This document shows, in pieces, positions 12,514 to 21,897 of a stretch of 64,000 nucleotides of DNA. Under the pieces are notes generated by a model. The model was not told the DNA's origin. It was given only the letters and a program-made list of their open reading frames with translations, and made no database searches. The position numbers and the translations under genes were made by a program. Source of the DNA: Methanogenium organophilum. GTDB taxonomy: Archaea; Halobacteriota; Methanomicrobia; Methanomicrobiales; Methanomicrobiaceae. The DNA lies in contig NZ_CP113361.1 in the NCBI RefSeq assembly GCF_026684035.1, positions 1 to 64,000 of the forward strand, read 5' to 3'. Numbering within the stretch: the first letter of the stretch is position 1; every line of letters starts with the position of its first letter.

Positions 12514-12816
12514 TTATTCCTCACTGTCAAAGTAGAGACGACAGTGACAATATCCTTCATTCGCTATTTCATCTTCATGGAATATACAGGGACAGATAAT
12601 TTCCTTATCCTTTTCCACATCACCGGTTCTCATCCGGCAGGGACAATACTGTTCACCAAATCGGACGGTATTTCGTGCAAGCCCTTTAATGACTGCCCCT
12701 AACTGCTTGTCATTCGGATTTACCTTCCATCCGCGTGATGCAGCATATTCCCGTGCCCATGCAAGAATCGTTTCCTGGAGTCTGGATTCATCATCCGAAT
12801 CAATTTTATCTGCCAT
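12514..12816 (-). CDS. Ferredoxin:thioredoxin reductase catalytic-subunit-like protein
   Basis: This 100-residue protein has CPC-X14-CPC-X12-CHC near its C-terminus (YCPCRMR...ICPCIF...YCHC), the pattern of the FTR catalytic chain that holds a 4Fe-4S cluster beside a redox disulfide. Spacings differ from the plant CPC-X16-CPC-X8-CHC form. It would pass electrons from ferredoxin to thioredoxin-like proteins in the cytoplasm. The start at 12816 has a good AAAGGAGAG ribosome site inside the end of purQ and leaves 1 nt after the purQ stop. Confidence 0.88.
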   Translation of the reverse strand: MADKIDSDDESRLQETILAWAREYAASRGWKVNPNDKQLGAVIKGLARNTVRFGEQYCPCRMRTGDVEKDKEIICPCIFHEDEIANEGYCHCRLYFDSEE

Positions 12817-12817
12817 C

Positions 12818-13516
12818 TCATTCTCTCCTTTCACAATATTCAATCATAGAATCAAAGAGTTTTTTACCATCATCCGAACCAAGAATGGATTCAGCCGCCC
12901 GTTCCGGATGCGGCATCATCAACAATACATTTTGATCTTCACTCAGGACACCGGTGATATTCAGTGCTGAACCATTTGGATTGCTTTCCGGAGTACAGTT
13001 ACCCAACTCATCACAGAATCGGAATGCCACTCTCCCTTCATCCAGAAGTTGCTGTGCAACACCCTCTCCTGCAACATATCTACCCTCTTTATGAGCAATA
13101 GGAATCCGGATAACTTCCCCTTCGGTGTATCGTGATGTAAACGGTGATGTAGTGTTTTCAACTTTCAGATGGACCCACTCACAGATAAACTTCGGATATT
13201 CGTTCGTTGTAAAGACACCGGGAACAAGCCCGCTTTCTGCTCCGATCTGAGCACCATTACAGATACCCAGCACAAGGCCCCCGGCCGCGGCATGCTGACG
13301 TACGTCCTGCATCACTGGTGTTCGTGTCGCAATAGCACCTGCACGGAGATAATCGCCATAGGAAAAGCCTCCGGGAATCACAATCGCATCATAGGAACGG
13401 GTGAATCCTTCCTTGTACCATACCAGATCGCAGTCTACACCGCATACATCCCTGATGACGTGCTGTGCGTCATGGTCACAGTTGCTTCCACCAAACTGCA
13501 GAACAGCAAACCTCAT
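12818..13516 (-). CDS. purQ: Phosphoribosylformylglycinamidine synthase, glutaminase subunit
   Basis: This 232-residue class I glutamine amidotransferase supplies ammonia for the fourth step of purine synthesis with PurL and PurS. It shows the N-terminus AVLQFGGSNCDHDA, the nucleophile motif GLVLGICNGAQIG and the C-terminal MMPHPERAAE with catalytic His and Glu. Its start overlaps the purS stop by 1 nt. PurL is not in the window. Confidence 0.96.
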   Translation of the reverse strand: MRFAVLQFGGSNCDHDAQHVIRDVCGVDCDLVWYKEGFTRSYDAIVIPGGFSYGDYLRAGAIATRTPVMQDVRQHAAAGGLVLGICNGAQIGAESGLVPGVFTTNEYPKFICEWVHLKVENTTSPFTSRYTEGEVIRIPIAHKEGRYVAGEGVAQQLLDEGRVAFRFCDELGNCTPESNPNGSALNITGVLSEDQNVLLMMPHPERAAESILGSDDGKKLFDSMIEYCERRE

Positions 13517-13758
13517 TATATTACCTCAATCTCATACGAATGGATGACAGGATTTGCCAGGAGACGGTTGCACATCTCGGTGGCCATTCTTTCAGCCGTC
13601 TCTGCAGAATCTGCATCGAGACCCACGTTAAATACCCGCGCTGTTGAAAGTGTCTCTGTCGCATACCCCAAATTCGAGAGTGCATGCTGGATCGCCCGTG
13701 CCTCAGGGTCAAGCATGCCGTCCTTGAGTGAAATGGTAATTTTTACATTTATTGTCAT
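13516..13758 (-). CDS. purS: Phosphoribosylformylglycinamidine synthase subunit PurS
   Basis: This 80-residue protein of the right size carries the PurS pattern KITISLKDGMLDPEARAIQHALSNLGY and a C-terminal NPVIHSYEIEV. PurS is a small dimer that joins PurQ and PurL for ammonia transfer. It lies between purC (12-nt gap) and purQ (1-nt overlap) on the minus strand, a compact purine operon. Confidence 0.95.
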   Translation of the reverse strand: MTINVKITISLKDGMLDPEARAIQHALSNLGYATETLSTARVFNVGLDADSAETAERMATEMCNRLLANPVIHSYEIEVI

Positions 13759-13770
13759 TTTTGTCTTACC

Positions 13771-14481
13771 TCATAATGTCTGTAATATCTTGTCAACAAC
13801 TTTGCCGTATGCGGAGAGCACGTCACCCTTGCCGAACCGGTATACATCCTTATCCAGTGATTCTCCGGTTTTTTCATCCCACAACCGCATGGAATCCATG
13901 CTTATTTCATCTCCCAGATAGATGGTGTCACCAGAGCGCCCAAACTCAATCTTGAAATCCACCAGCTGTATTCCTGCCTCTGCAAAAAAATCCTTCAGGA
14001 GTTTATTTATTTTAAGGGTCATCTCACGAACGTCCCGCAGACCATCTGCTGACAGAAAGCCAAGAGCAAGAATCAGGTCATCATTTATCGACGGATCGCC
14101 GTGTTCATCACTTTTATAATCAGTAACGATAACAGGCGGCTCAATGAGCTGACCCTCGGTAAACGGGAACTTTTTAACGATAGAACCCGCAGCCACATTA
14201 CGGGCAATGACTTCAAGAGGAATCATGGTGAGTTCTTTGACAACCATTGTTCTTTCATCTTCCATTCGGATAAAATGTGTTGGAATCCCATTTTTTTCCA
14301 GATATTGAAAGAAAAATGCAGAAACACGTGCGTTATATTCTCCTTTTCCTGCGAGTGTATCTTTTTTCTCACCATTGAATGCGGTAATATCATCCCGGAA
14401 TATTACTTTCAGCTCACCGGGTACAGATGTCCGGAATACCGATTTTGCCTTTCCTTCATAAAGAAGCTGGTCTTCATTCAT
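13771..14481 (-). CDS. purC: Phosphoribosylaminoimidazole-succinocarboxamide (SAICAR) synthase
   Basis: This 236-residue enzyme joins aspartate to CAIR in purine synthesis. Motifs: LYEGKAKSVFRT at the N-terminus, DDITAFNGEKKDT, GIPTHFIRM, VVKELTMIPLEVIARNVAAGSIVKKFP, and LVDFKIEFGRSGDTIYLGDEISMDSMRLWD. The start at 14481 (MNEDQLLYEGK) fits homologues and has GGAG about 7 nt upstream. It follows cofG by 1 nt, so the F420 and purine genes are translated in series. Confidence 0.96.
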   Translation of the reverse strand: MNEDQLLYEGKAKSVFRTSVPGELKVIFRDDITAFNGEKKDTLAGKGEYNARVSAFFFQYLEKNGIPTHFIRMEDERTMVVKELTMIPLEVIARNVAAGSIVKKFPFTEGQLIEPPVIVTDYKSDEHGDPSINDDLILALGFLSADGLRDVREMTLKINKLLKDFFAEAGIQLVDFKIEFGRSGDTIYLGDEISMDSMRLWDEKTGESLDKDVYRFGKGDVLSAYGKVVDKILQTL

Positions 14482-14482
14482 G

Positions 14483-15487
14483 TTAATCATCATCTCCAAA
14501 TTCCGTTGAATTCCTAATCTCAATCATTTTCCTGAGTGTCTGTATTATTTCATCCAGATGGTCATCATACCATCCCCTGTCGATAAACCGCTGGTATATA
14601 CAAAGACGTTCTTTTAGAATATTATTCCCGACAACTGCTTTAAGTTCATCAATCTGTGGCCAGGGATGTTCCGGGTTAACATAATCAATGGTGACCGGTG
14701 AAACACCTCCCAGATCATCAACGCCACAGGTGACAAGATACGATGCGTCAGTGAGATTCGGAGGAACCTGAACCATCACATCTTCCGGAAGGATCTCCCG
14801 TGCGCTGCGAATTATCGCGCACATCTCTTCTACTCCCGGATACGTTGCAGCTTCCATGGGTGTGCCTTCCTTCGGGCAGAAATTCTGGATAATTACCTCC
14901 TGAATATGACCATATCGTTTATGGAGATCCCTGATCACTTCCAGTGATTCAATACGGTCCTCCACGCTTTCACCAATCCCGATCAATATTCCGGTGGTGA
15001 ATGGAATTTTTAGCTTTCCTGCGTCCTCCATCATGCCAATACGAACTTCCGGAGCTTTTCCGGGCGAACCACGATGGGCCGGAATGACAGCAGTCGTCTC
15101 GAGCATGAGGCCCATACTTGCATTGACCGTACGCAGATGCCTCATTTCATCTTCGGTGAGAATACCTGCATTTGTGTGGGGGAGCATGCCCATCGCAAGG
15201 GCCTCTTTACACATATCATAACAGTATTCAAGAATATCGGCATATCCGATTTTAGAAATGTGATCAGCAAACCCTGGTACGTCATCCGGACGTTCTCCAA
15301 AAGTAAACAATGCTTCAGTGCACCCCATCCCCGCACTATGCTGCAGAACATCACGGACAGCAGCCGGAGACATGACACACCCCAACTGAGGTGGCTTTTT
15401 GAAACTGCAATATCCACATGAATTACAACAGACTGTAGTCAGGGGAAGAAACGCATTGCGTGAAAATGTTACCACACGCCGCTGCAT
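14483..15487 (-). CDS. cofG: FO synthase subunit 1 (radical SAM)
   Basis: This 334-residue protein has the radical-SAM CX3CX2C at residues 20, 24 and 27 (VCCNSCGYC) and the CofG pattern GCTEALFTFGERPDD. With CofH it joins a ribityl-diaminouracil and a tyrosine-derived fragment to make the deazaflavin FO, the chromophore of F420. CofH is not in the window. It starts 54 nt after the fen stop and runs directly into purC. ATATATAT lies immediately before the ATG, too close to act as a TATA box for this start. Confidence 0.94.
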   Translation of the reverse strand: MQRRVVTFSRNAFLPLTTVCCNSCGYCSFKKPPQLGCVMSPAAVRDVLQHSAGMGCTEALFTFGERPDDVPGFADHISKIGYADILEYCYDMCKEALAMGMLPHTNAGILTEDEMRHLRTVNASMGLMLETTAVIPAHRGSPGKAPEVRIGMMEDAGKLKIPFTTGILIGIGESVEDRIESLEVIRDLHKRYGHIQEVIIQNFCPKEGTPMEAATYPGVEEMCAIIRSAREILPEDVMVQVPPNLTDASYLVTCGVDDLGGVSPVTIDYVNPEHPWPQIDELKAVVGNNILKERLCIYQRFIDRGWYDDHLDEIIQTLRKMIEIRNSTEFGDDD

Positions 15488-15541
15488 GCATATATATCTG
15501 CATCCAACATATTCAACCTTCGGACATGGCAGAAAAAAAGG

Positions 15542-16543
15542 TCAGAACCAGTGGTCCAGAGTCTTCTGACCTGCTGTTGTGCGCATCTTTGTGAGGACAG
15601 CATCAACACGTTCCGCAGAAAATTCATACCGTGAACAGAGCAGATCCCGAAGGGCAGATTCATCGGGATTTTGCCAGGAAATATCATATTTTTCCGTCAC
15701 TGGGGGGGAGCGGAAAAAATCAATTACCGGTTCCGGATCAAAATCAGGAGCTTTTTCGTCAAGAGTTTCCTGAAATGCATTGTTTCGCACAATTTTAAGT
15801 GCAGTTTTGGGCCCGATTCCCTTAATTCCTGCATTGAAATCAGTTCCAATGAGAATGCTCATTTCAATCAGGTTTTCGCGGGAAATACCAAGGCCTTCAA
15901 GAATCTTTGACAGATACAATTTTTCCGGTTCAACCGTTATCGTCCGTCCACGTATCCGCCGTTTCCCGCTGACAGCCAGATTTCTCACAAGTACCGGTAC
16001 ACCAAACAACAGTGAATCATAATCCTGCGATACGGAAAAATCCAGATCACCCTTCCGCACCATGAAGGCGGCCTGTGCCTCACCTTCACTGGGAGCATCC
16101 ACAAATGGAATTCCCATGCACGTCAGAAGTTCCTTAGAACTTGACAGGATCCATTCATCAACCCGGGTTGACGCGCGCGCCTGCTTGTAGGATTCTGCAA
16201 CATCCCCTTCTTCACGCGCCACTTTCCATGCGGTTCCTGCCTTGTCACGAATTTCGCGCCGTTTCGCAATAGTTGTTGATTTCAGGTCAGGCGGTTTTCC
16301 GTCAAATACATAAACCGGCTTGATTCCATACTCCAAAAACCGTGCAGTCCTGAAAAAGAGCCCCGACAGATGAGAGGTAACCTTTCCCTCACTGTTCATT
16401 AACGGAGTTCCATCCTGCTGTCTGATAATGGTCAGAAACTGATATAATGCATTGTTTCCATCAATCGCTGCGGTGCCGGAAAGCGAATCCCACCCAACCG
16501 GCACTTTATAATCCGTTAGAACTTCCCGTAATGCAACGCCCAT
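15542..16543 (-). CDS. fen: Flap endonuclease 1
   Basis: This 333-residue structure-specific nuclease removes 5' flaps in Okazaki-fragment maturation and repair. It has the N region SLSGTAAIDGNNALYQFL, VYVFDGKPPDLKS, the I region PSEGEAQAAFMVRKGDL and the helix-hairpin-helix GTDFNAGIKGIGPKTALKI. The C-terminus is QKTLDHWF, a PCNA-binding PIP box. The ATG at 16543 fits the family start (MGV...); an earlier in-frame start adds only three residues. Confidence 0.96.
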   Translation of the reverse strand: MGVALREVLTDYKVPVGWDSLSGTAAIDGNNALYQFLTIIRQQDGTPLMNSEGKVTSHLSGLFFRTARFLEYGIKPVYVFDGKPPDLKSTTIAKRREIRDKAGTAWKVAREEGDVAESYKQARASTRVDEWILSSSKELLTCMGIPFVDAPSEGEAQAAFMVRKGDLDFSVSQDYDSLLFGVPVLVRNLAVSGKRRIRGRTITVEPEKLYLSKILEGLGISRENLIEMSILIGTDFNAGIKGIGPKTALKIVRNNAFQETLDEKAPDFDPEPVIDFFRSPPVTEKYDISWQNPDESALRDLLCSRYEFSAERVDAVLTKMRTTAGQKTLDHWF

Positions 16544-16569
16544 AGGTATCAAAATAGTATGGGTTTTTT

Positions 16570-16884
16570 CTAACGGTATACTCTGCGGGAGAGTTCACCG
16601 ACAATCTGATGAACTTCTGAGATCATGGTATCGCATTTATTGCTCACCATGACATTGAGTTCATCCAGATTCATGCGCATAGTTCGTTCCCTCGCGATGA
16701 CGTTTTGATCAAGGTTTCTGATCTTTGCCCCAAGAGAGAGAAACAGTCCCCCCAACGATGCCATCATCAGCGTTGCCGCCACTGCAAGTATCAGATCCTG
16801 CCATACACGCATGATCAGAACCAACGTTGAAATGATAAGGACAATCGCCAGTATGATATCGACAATGGATTCCTGAATATCCAT
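16570..16884 (-). CDS. Small membrane protein of unknown function
   Basis: This 104-residue protein has two N-terminal hydrophobic helices (about residues 8-25 and 32-53, DIILAIVLIISTLVLIM and AVAATLMMASLGGLFLSLG) followed by about 50 polar residues likely in the cytoplasm as a short coiled coil. No family was recognised. It is 26 nt upstream of fen on the same strand and may be co-transcribed with it. Function unknown. Confidence 0.7.
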   Translation of the reverse strand: MDIQESIVDIILAIVLIISTLVLIMRVWQDLILAVAATLMMASLGGLFLSLGAKIRNLDQNVIARERTMRMNLDELNVMVSNKCDTMISEVHQIVGELSRRVYR

Positions 16885-17013
16885 AATATCTGATATCTGC
16901 AGGGCACTAATTAAATTACCTATATCGTTTTTGATAGCAATCGATCATCAACACAGGATAATTTTTCAGGTAAATACTCTTTTTAACCAATCAGGGCAAA
17001 TATTGACGTATCA

Positions 17014-17925
17014 ATGAATATGAGACAAATCGCTCCGTTCATCGGAATGGGTGTTCTGATGATTGCCGTACAAATGATCTCCATCTTCCTTACACCCCTG
17101 ATGCTTGGCGCGGGCTATGAAGCATTCGAAGATCCAGAATCCGCGGCAAATCCCCTCTATTTTATAATAATCCTCCTCATATTCACAGGAGTTCTTCTCT
17201 GGCTCATCAGACGCGGAAAGGAATTTGTCATAAAGGCCATTATTGCATTTTCCATTCTCTTTATTTTTGGATATATCTACAGCGCGCTCTTTCTCTTTGC
17301 TCTGGGAGGCACCGTTATTGCATGGACACTCACAATCGTTGCCACAGTTGTATCCGGAGTGCTCCTTTATGCATACCCCGAATGGTATATCATTGATATA
17401 TTGGGCGTTCTGATATGCGGGGGCGCTGCAGCGATATTCGGGATATCGCTTACCATAATGCCGGTACTAATTCTTCTGGTCATTCTTGCAGTTTACGATG
17501 CGATATCTGTATACCGCACAAAGCACATGGTTGATCTGGCTGAAAGCGTAATCAACATGAAAACGCCAATCCTGGTTGTGGTTCCAAAATCGCGCAATTA
17601 TTCATATATCAAAGAAGGAGTCGGGATAAAAAAGAATAAGGAAGACAGAGGGGCATACATCATGGGCATGGGAGATCTCATCATGCCAAATATCCTCGTT
17701 GTTTCTTCCCTTGCATTTTTAACAGACACACCTGCCATATTCGGTATCACGCTACCAACCATTGGCGCAATGGCAGGCACAATCTGTGGCCTTGCAGCTC
17801 TGTTATGGTTCGTATCAGGGGGAAAACCTCAGGCAGGTCTTCCCCTCCTGAATGGCGGAGCGATCGCCGGATTTCTTATTCTGTGCACTCTGACAGGAAG
17901 CTGGGCCTGGATTCCCGGTATGTGA
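17014..17925 (+). CDS. Presenilin-like intramembrane aspartyl protease (A22 family)
   Basis: This 303-residue polytopic protein has roughly nine membrane segments and the two aspartate motifs of presenilin/signal-peptide-peptidase enzymes: YD in LAVYDAISVY and GxGD in GMGDLIMP. A C-terminal GLPLLNGG takes the place of the usual PAL motif. Such archaeal homologues (PSH) cut transmembrane helices within the bilayer. The natural substrate is unknown. Its 3' end overlaps the convergent GTPase gene by 50 nt. Confidence 0.88.
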   Translation: MNMRQIAPFIGMGVLMIAVQMISIFLTPLMLGAGYEAFEDPESAANPLYFIIILLIFTGVLLWLIRRGKEFVIKAIIAFSILFIFGYIYSALFLFALGGTVIAWTLTIVATVVSGVLLYAYPEWYIIDILGVLICGGAAAIFGISLTIMPVLILLVILAVYDAISVYRTKHMVDLAESVINMKTPILVVVPKSRNYSYIKEGVGIKKNKEDRGAYIMGMGDLIMPNILVVSSLAFLTDTPAIFGITLPTIGAMAGTICGLAALLWFVSGGKPQAGLPLLNGGAIAGFLILCTLTGSWAWIPGM

Positions 17926-18835
17926 GGAGGAGATTCACAACTTCTTCAATCCCCTCACCGGTTGCCGTTGACATATTCTGGTATCCATCCAGTGATTTCA
18001 AATCGGACTTATTTACCACAACTTCAATTGGCACTTCAGCAATAACTCTCTGTATCTCTTCCAGGAGATTCAGCTGCTCATTAATCGGGTATCCACATGC
18101 TTCACTCGCATCAATAATAAACAAAATAACATTTGCGACATTGGTTATCGCAGACAGTGCCTGATGCTCAATATAATTGCGTTCATGAGCAGGCCGATCA
18201 AGAATTCCCGGCGTATCAACAATCTGAATCCGCTCTCTCCCTATTTCACAATGTCCAACTACAATCTGTTTTGTGGTGAATGCATATTCTGCCACTTCCG
18301 GATCTGCTGACGAGACATGCCGGATGAACGAAGACTTTCCGACATTCGGAAATCCTGCGACAACAATGGTAAACTCATCTCTGATATCCGGAAGTTTTCG
18401 GAGAGTATTACGTGCTTCATTGAGAAAATGAAGTTCATCATCAATCTGGTGGATAACAGAAGCTATGCGTGCGGTCCCCTGTTTGCGAACATCAGCCGAA
18501 TGATCCGATTTACGAATCTTCCATGCATAATCATTCCCGATTATCATTACCTGATTAGCAGCCCACGATAACGCGCCAAGAGATCGCCGCATTCTGTCAA
18601 TTCCAAAGAGAAGATCTGTCATCTCCTGATAGAATACCGGAAGATTCTCAATTGTGGGAAACCGTTTGACGGTATCAATTAGTTTATCGCTCAGTGATTT
18701 GGATATGGAACGGATAAATTCTTCATCAGCGCGTTTCTTATTCCTTTTTTCACGTTTATCAAGAGCAGGCCTGCGAAAAGCCCGGTCAAGCATTTCATCC
18801 GCAGTTAATATTGTCGGTATATTTTCATATTCCAT
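17876..18835 (-). CDS. NOG1-like GTPase (Obg superfamily)
   Basis: This 319-residue protein has an N-terminal helical domain (about residues 1-155) then a G domain: G1 GFPNVGKSS, G3 DTPGIL, G4 NKSD, and the ERNYIEHQALSAITN segment typical of Nog1. Archaeal and eukaryotic Nog1 act in large ribosomal subunit assembly. It diverges from the CBS-domain gene with only 48 nt between starts, so the promoters must lie back to back or overlap. Confidence 0.9.
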   Translation of the reverse strand: MEYENIPTILTADEMLDRAFRRPALDKREKRNKKRADEEFIRSISKSLSDKLIDTVKRFPTIENLPVFYQEMTDLLFGIDRMRRSLGALSWAANQVMIIGNDYAWKIRKSDHSADVRKQGTARIASVIHQIDDELHFLNEARNTLRKLPDIRDEFTIVVAGFPNVGKSSFIRHVSSADPEVAEYAFTTKQIVVGHCEIGRERIQIVDTPGILDRPAHERNYIEHQALSAITNVANVILFIIDASEACGYPINEQLNLLEEIQRVIAEVPIEVVVNKSDLKSLDGYQNMSTATGEGIEEVVNLLLTYRESRPSFLSECTE

Positions 18836-18883
18836 CTATTGCACAACCCATTATTATTAGCAATTAAGAAGCAATTAATCAGT

Positions 18884-19762
18884 ATGGAACTTTCACCGAT
18901 TCAGAAGGATATTCTGATTACGTTAATTACGCTGTATCATGAGAGTTCTTCAGCAATAAAAGGTGAGGGGATTGCTGAAGTGCTCAAACGTAACCCTGGG
19001 ACTGTCCGAAATCAGATGCAGGCATTGCGGGCACTGGGTCTTGTAGACGGTGTACCGGGACCAAAGGGCGGCTATACACCAACATCTCAGGCATACAGGG
19101 AACTGAATATTGATGACTATGCGAATGAATCCCTTGTTCCCATAAGAAAGGATGAAGAATTAGTGCCAAGTGTCAATGTATCCGAGATTGATTTCACCAC
19201 TCTATGCCACCCTGACATCTGTCAGGCTGTTGTAAAGCTCATTGGAAGTGCAAAAAACTTCGATATCGGGGATTCAATTACCATCGGACCGTCTCCTGTA
19301 ACAAAACTGCTGGTGCGCGGTGAAATATACGGAAAAGACGAAGTTTCACAGTCGCTTTTGATTACCATTACCGAAATGATTTCTCTACCAAAGAAACGGA
19401 TTAAACACTATATGTCCTCACCTGTAATCAGTATCGATACCGGGTCCACATTTGCAGATGCATTTCGGATATTCTCGGAGGCAAAAATACATGGCGCGCC
19501 AGTTACTGCAAATGGGAAAGTCATAGGAATTGTAACTCTTACCGATATTGCGGGGGGAATTGCAAGGGGGAAATCACTAACAGATTCCATTACCGATGTT
19601 ATGACACGGAATGTTGTCACAGCCTCACCAAATATAAATCTGTATGAAGTGATTGGAAGATTTAAAGAAGAAAATATCGGGAGACTGGTCATTATCAGAG
19701 ATAACAAACCAGTAGGAATTCTCACGCAGTCAGATATAATCCATGTATTCCCATCTCTCTGA
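18884..19762 (+). CDS. HTH and CBS-domain protein, probable transcriptional regulator
   Basis: This 292-residue protein has an N-terminal winged helix (residues about 5-65, KGEGIAEVLKRNPGTVRNQMQALRALGLVDG), a middle segment, and a C-terminal CBS pair (KRIKHYMSSPVISIDTGSTFADAFRIFSE... and SITDVMTRNVVTASPNINLYEVIGRF...). CBS pairs bind adenine nucleotides, so this is likely a regulator that senses energy state. The ATG at 18884 places the helix at the N-terminus; an in-frame start at 18839 is possible. Target genes are unknown. Confidence 0.85.
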   Translation: MELSPIQKDILITLITLYHESSSAIKGEGIAEVLKRNPGTVRNQMQALRALGLVDGVPGPKGGYTPTSQAYRELNIDDYANESLVPIRKDEELVPSVNVSEIDFTTLCHPDICQAVVKLIGSAKNFDIGDSITIGPSPVTKLLVRGEIYGKDEVSQSLLITITEMISLPKKRIKHYMSSPVISIDTGSTFADAFRIFSEAKIHGAPVTANGKVIGIVTLTDIAGGIARGKSLTDSITDVMTRNVVTASPNINLYEVIGRFKEENIGRLVIIRDNKPVGILTQSDIIHVFPSL

Positions 19763-19831
19763 AAATGCATGGGAATCAACCACCATTGTTGGTTTAAACC
19801 TAAAAAGAAGGACAATACCGACGATTTGGAA

Positions 19832-19842
19832 GACTATATATA
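19832..19842 (+). promoter_or_regulatory. TATA box of the PRC-barrel gene
   Basis: ACTATATATAC is centred about 30 nt before the ATG at 19867 and no ribosome site lies between, so the mRNA is probably leaderless or nearly so. Confidence 0.6.
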
Positions 19843-19866
19843 CTTGAATACCCACTCTTTTTGTAC

Positions 19867-20118
19867 ATGAAACTGACATTTTCCCGGACACTCTCCAAAA
19901 AAAAAGTAATGAGTACTGATGGTGTTGTTATCGGAACAATACGGAATATCATGGTGGACTATAAATCAGGAGAAGTGACAGATCTTATTTTAAAGCCGGA
20001 ATCCGGATTTGACACTTCAAGTTACCGAACAGAGGACGATAAATTGTTCATTCCGTTTGAAGCGGTAAAAGATATTAGGGATTATATCGTCGTTGATCGC
20101 TTCATGTCAAAAAAGTGA
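19867..20118 (+). CDS. PRC-barrel domain protein
   Basis: This 83-residue protein has the PRC-barrel pattern SKKKVMSTDGVVIGTIRNIMVDYKSGEVTDLILKPE, then FIPFEAVKDIRDYIVVD. Small single-barrel proteins of this kind are common in methanogens; some relatives act in RNA processing or ribosome maturation, but this one's role is not known. A TTG 6 nt upstream is an alternative start. Its end overlaps the convergent phosphatase by 12 nt. Confidence 0.88.
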   Translation: MKLTFSRTLSKKKVMSTDGVVIGTIRNIMVDYKSGEVTDLILKPESGFDTSSYRTEDDKLFIPFEAVKDIRDYIVVDRFMSKK

Positions 20119-20820
20119 AGGAAACACATTTTGTACTGCGTCAACAAATCCTTCACCATATTTTTTTCCGGAAACATAATCTGCGGCCTGACATATATCG
20201 TCACTGCAGTTTTGCACAACTGCACCATACCCTGCTGCCTGAATCATCTCGATATCATTATGAGAATCCCCAACCGCCAGAAATTCATCAGGTTTTCTCC
20301 CAATTGCATCACAAATTTGTAAAAACGCAGTGCCTTTTGTTATCCCTTCTGTCTGCAGATGGATAGCAAATCCGGTATCCAGCACACGAACAGGAGTGCC
20401 TGACAACACCTCCCGGACAATATCCGGATCAACTGTGCGCGCAAACGCAACATCAGCGAAACGATATTCCGGACTATACAATTGCAGAACCTCCCCTCTT
20501 TCTTTGAAATACCCCTGCAGTACTGAAAATGCGTTTCTGCATGCCGTGATATCACCGATAATACATTCGTCACCGTCAAATCCAATCCGATATGTTCCGC
20601 CGTTTTCACAGATGACCGTTCCATCCGTCCCAATCATCTTTGCGAGAATGGTCATTGAACACAGGGTGTTGCCACTTGCAAGGATGACAGGAATCCCGGA
20701 ATCCGTCAGTGTTCTGATACATTCAACTGCGACAGTGCTTATGCGCCTGCGTTTATCGGTCAGAGTTCCGTCAAGATCGGTAATAACTGCCGATATGGTA
20801 TGAGAAAAAGAGGTATTCAT
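20107..20820 (-). CDS. Phosphoglycolate phosphatase, archaeal HAD type
   Basis: This 237-residue HAD-family enzyme shows motif I DLDGTLTD, motif II VILASGN and motifs III/IV in KGTAFLQICDAIG and FLAVGDSHNDIEM, with the C2-type cap in the middle. Archaeal proteins of this type hydrolyse phosphoglycolate. The ATG at 20820 lies 15 nt after the radA stop; an in-frame TTG at 20832 is less likely. It is probably co-transcribed with radA. Confidence 0.88.
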   Translation of the reverse strand: MNTSFSHTISAVITDLDGTLTDKRRRISTVAVECIRTLTDSGIPVILASGNTLCSMTILAKMIGTDGTVICENGGTYRIGFDGDECIIGDITACRNAFSVLQGYFKERGEVLQLYSPEYRFADVAFARTVDPDIVREVLSGTPVRVLDTGFAIHLQTEGITKGTAFLQICDAIGRKPDEFLAVGDSHNDIEMIQAAGYGAVVQNCSDDICQAADYVSGKKYGEGFVDAVQNVFPSLF

Positions 20821-20834
20821 ATATTTAGTCAACT

Positions 20835-21809
20835 CTAGAGCGGTTTTAGCCCGGTTTCATCCACAAGGAATGCGGCTTCCCCATCAGGAAGACTCGGACT
20901 GTCAACTAATTTTGCAACACGTTTGCCGCCCTTGCTCTTCCGAAGGTATATTCTGAACTTTGATGCATGCCCAACGATATTCCCGCCTACCGGTTTTGTT
21001 GGATCTCCGAAAAATACAGCAGGGTTTGACTGTACCTGATTCGTAACAAGAACAACCGCATTATGCTCTTCTGCGAGCTTTGCAAGATCATACATGTGCT
21101 TGTTGAGCTTCTGCTGCCGAACCGAAAGCGTTCCACGACCAGAATACTCCGCACGGAAATGTGCAGTGAGGGAATCGACAATAAAAAGCCTGACAGGATG
21201 TTCGGTCTCACGAAGTTCACCTGCAAGCTCCCGTGCACTGTCGACGAGGAGCATCTGGTGATCAGAGGTGTATCCTTTTGCTACATGAATGCGTTCCAGA
21301 AACGTCTCTACCGGAGGAATGTCTATTTCAAGTTCAAGACCGTTTACCATCTGTTCAATTCGTTCCGGACGGAATGTATTTTCCGTATCGATGTAAACAC
21401 AGGAACCATCCAGACCGCCATATTCTTCCGGAAGCTGCGCATTAACTGCCATCTGATGTGAGATCTGACTCTTTCCGGAACCAAATTCACCGTAGAATTC
21501 AGTGATTGACTTGGTTTCAATACCGCCCCCCATCAGTTCATCAAAATCCGGAACAAGCATTTTGAGTTTGCGGACTTCTTTTCGTTCCTCAAGAACAGCA
21601 GTACCGGTCTTAAATCCGCCAATATCAGCCATTTTCCGCGCTTCGCGGATCATCTTTTTTGCTGTTGACTCACCAATTTCTGCGGCTTCCGCAAGATCGG
21701 CGTAGGATGCCGTTGCGATGCCTTCTACTGTTGTGTATCCGCCATCCCTGAGCTTATCAGCTGTTGTTGGTCCAACACCGGGAATATCTTCAATTTCTTG
21801 TTCTGCCAT
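20835..21809 (-). CDS. radA: DNA repair and recombination protein RadA
   Basis: This 324-residue archaeal recombinase has an N-terminal helix-hairpin-helix domain ([19 protein letters not shown]), Walker A GEFGSGKS at residues 107-114, Walker B LFIVDSL, and the L2 region [20 protein letters not shown]. It forms ATP-dependent filaments on single-stranded DNA and catalyses strand exchange. It is adjacent to an RPA-like gene on the same strand. There is no intein. Confidence 0.97.
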   Translation of the reverse strand: MAEQEIEDIPGVGPTTADKLRDGGYTTVEGIATASYADLAEAAEIGESTAKKMIREARKMADIGGFKTGTAVLEERKEVRKLKMLVPDFDELMGGGIETKSITEFYGEFGSGKSQISHQMAVNAQLPEEYGGLDGSCVYIDTENTFRPERIEQMVNGLELEIDIPPVETFLERIHVAKGYTSDHQMLLVDSARELAGELRETEHPVRLFIVDSLTAHFRAEYSGRGTLSVRQQKLNKHMYDLAKLAEEHNAVVLVTNQVQSNPAVFFGDPTKPVGGNIVGHASKFRIYLRKSKGGKRVAKLVDSPSLPDGEAAFLVDETGLKPL

Positions 21810-21897
21810 ATTCAGTACCTCTCAATTGTATTTCTACAGATAAACAATTTTTCTGATATAATAAGAAGGCAAGCCGTGCGGAGGGTGAAAGTAATCC

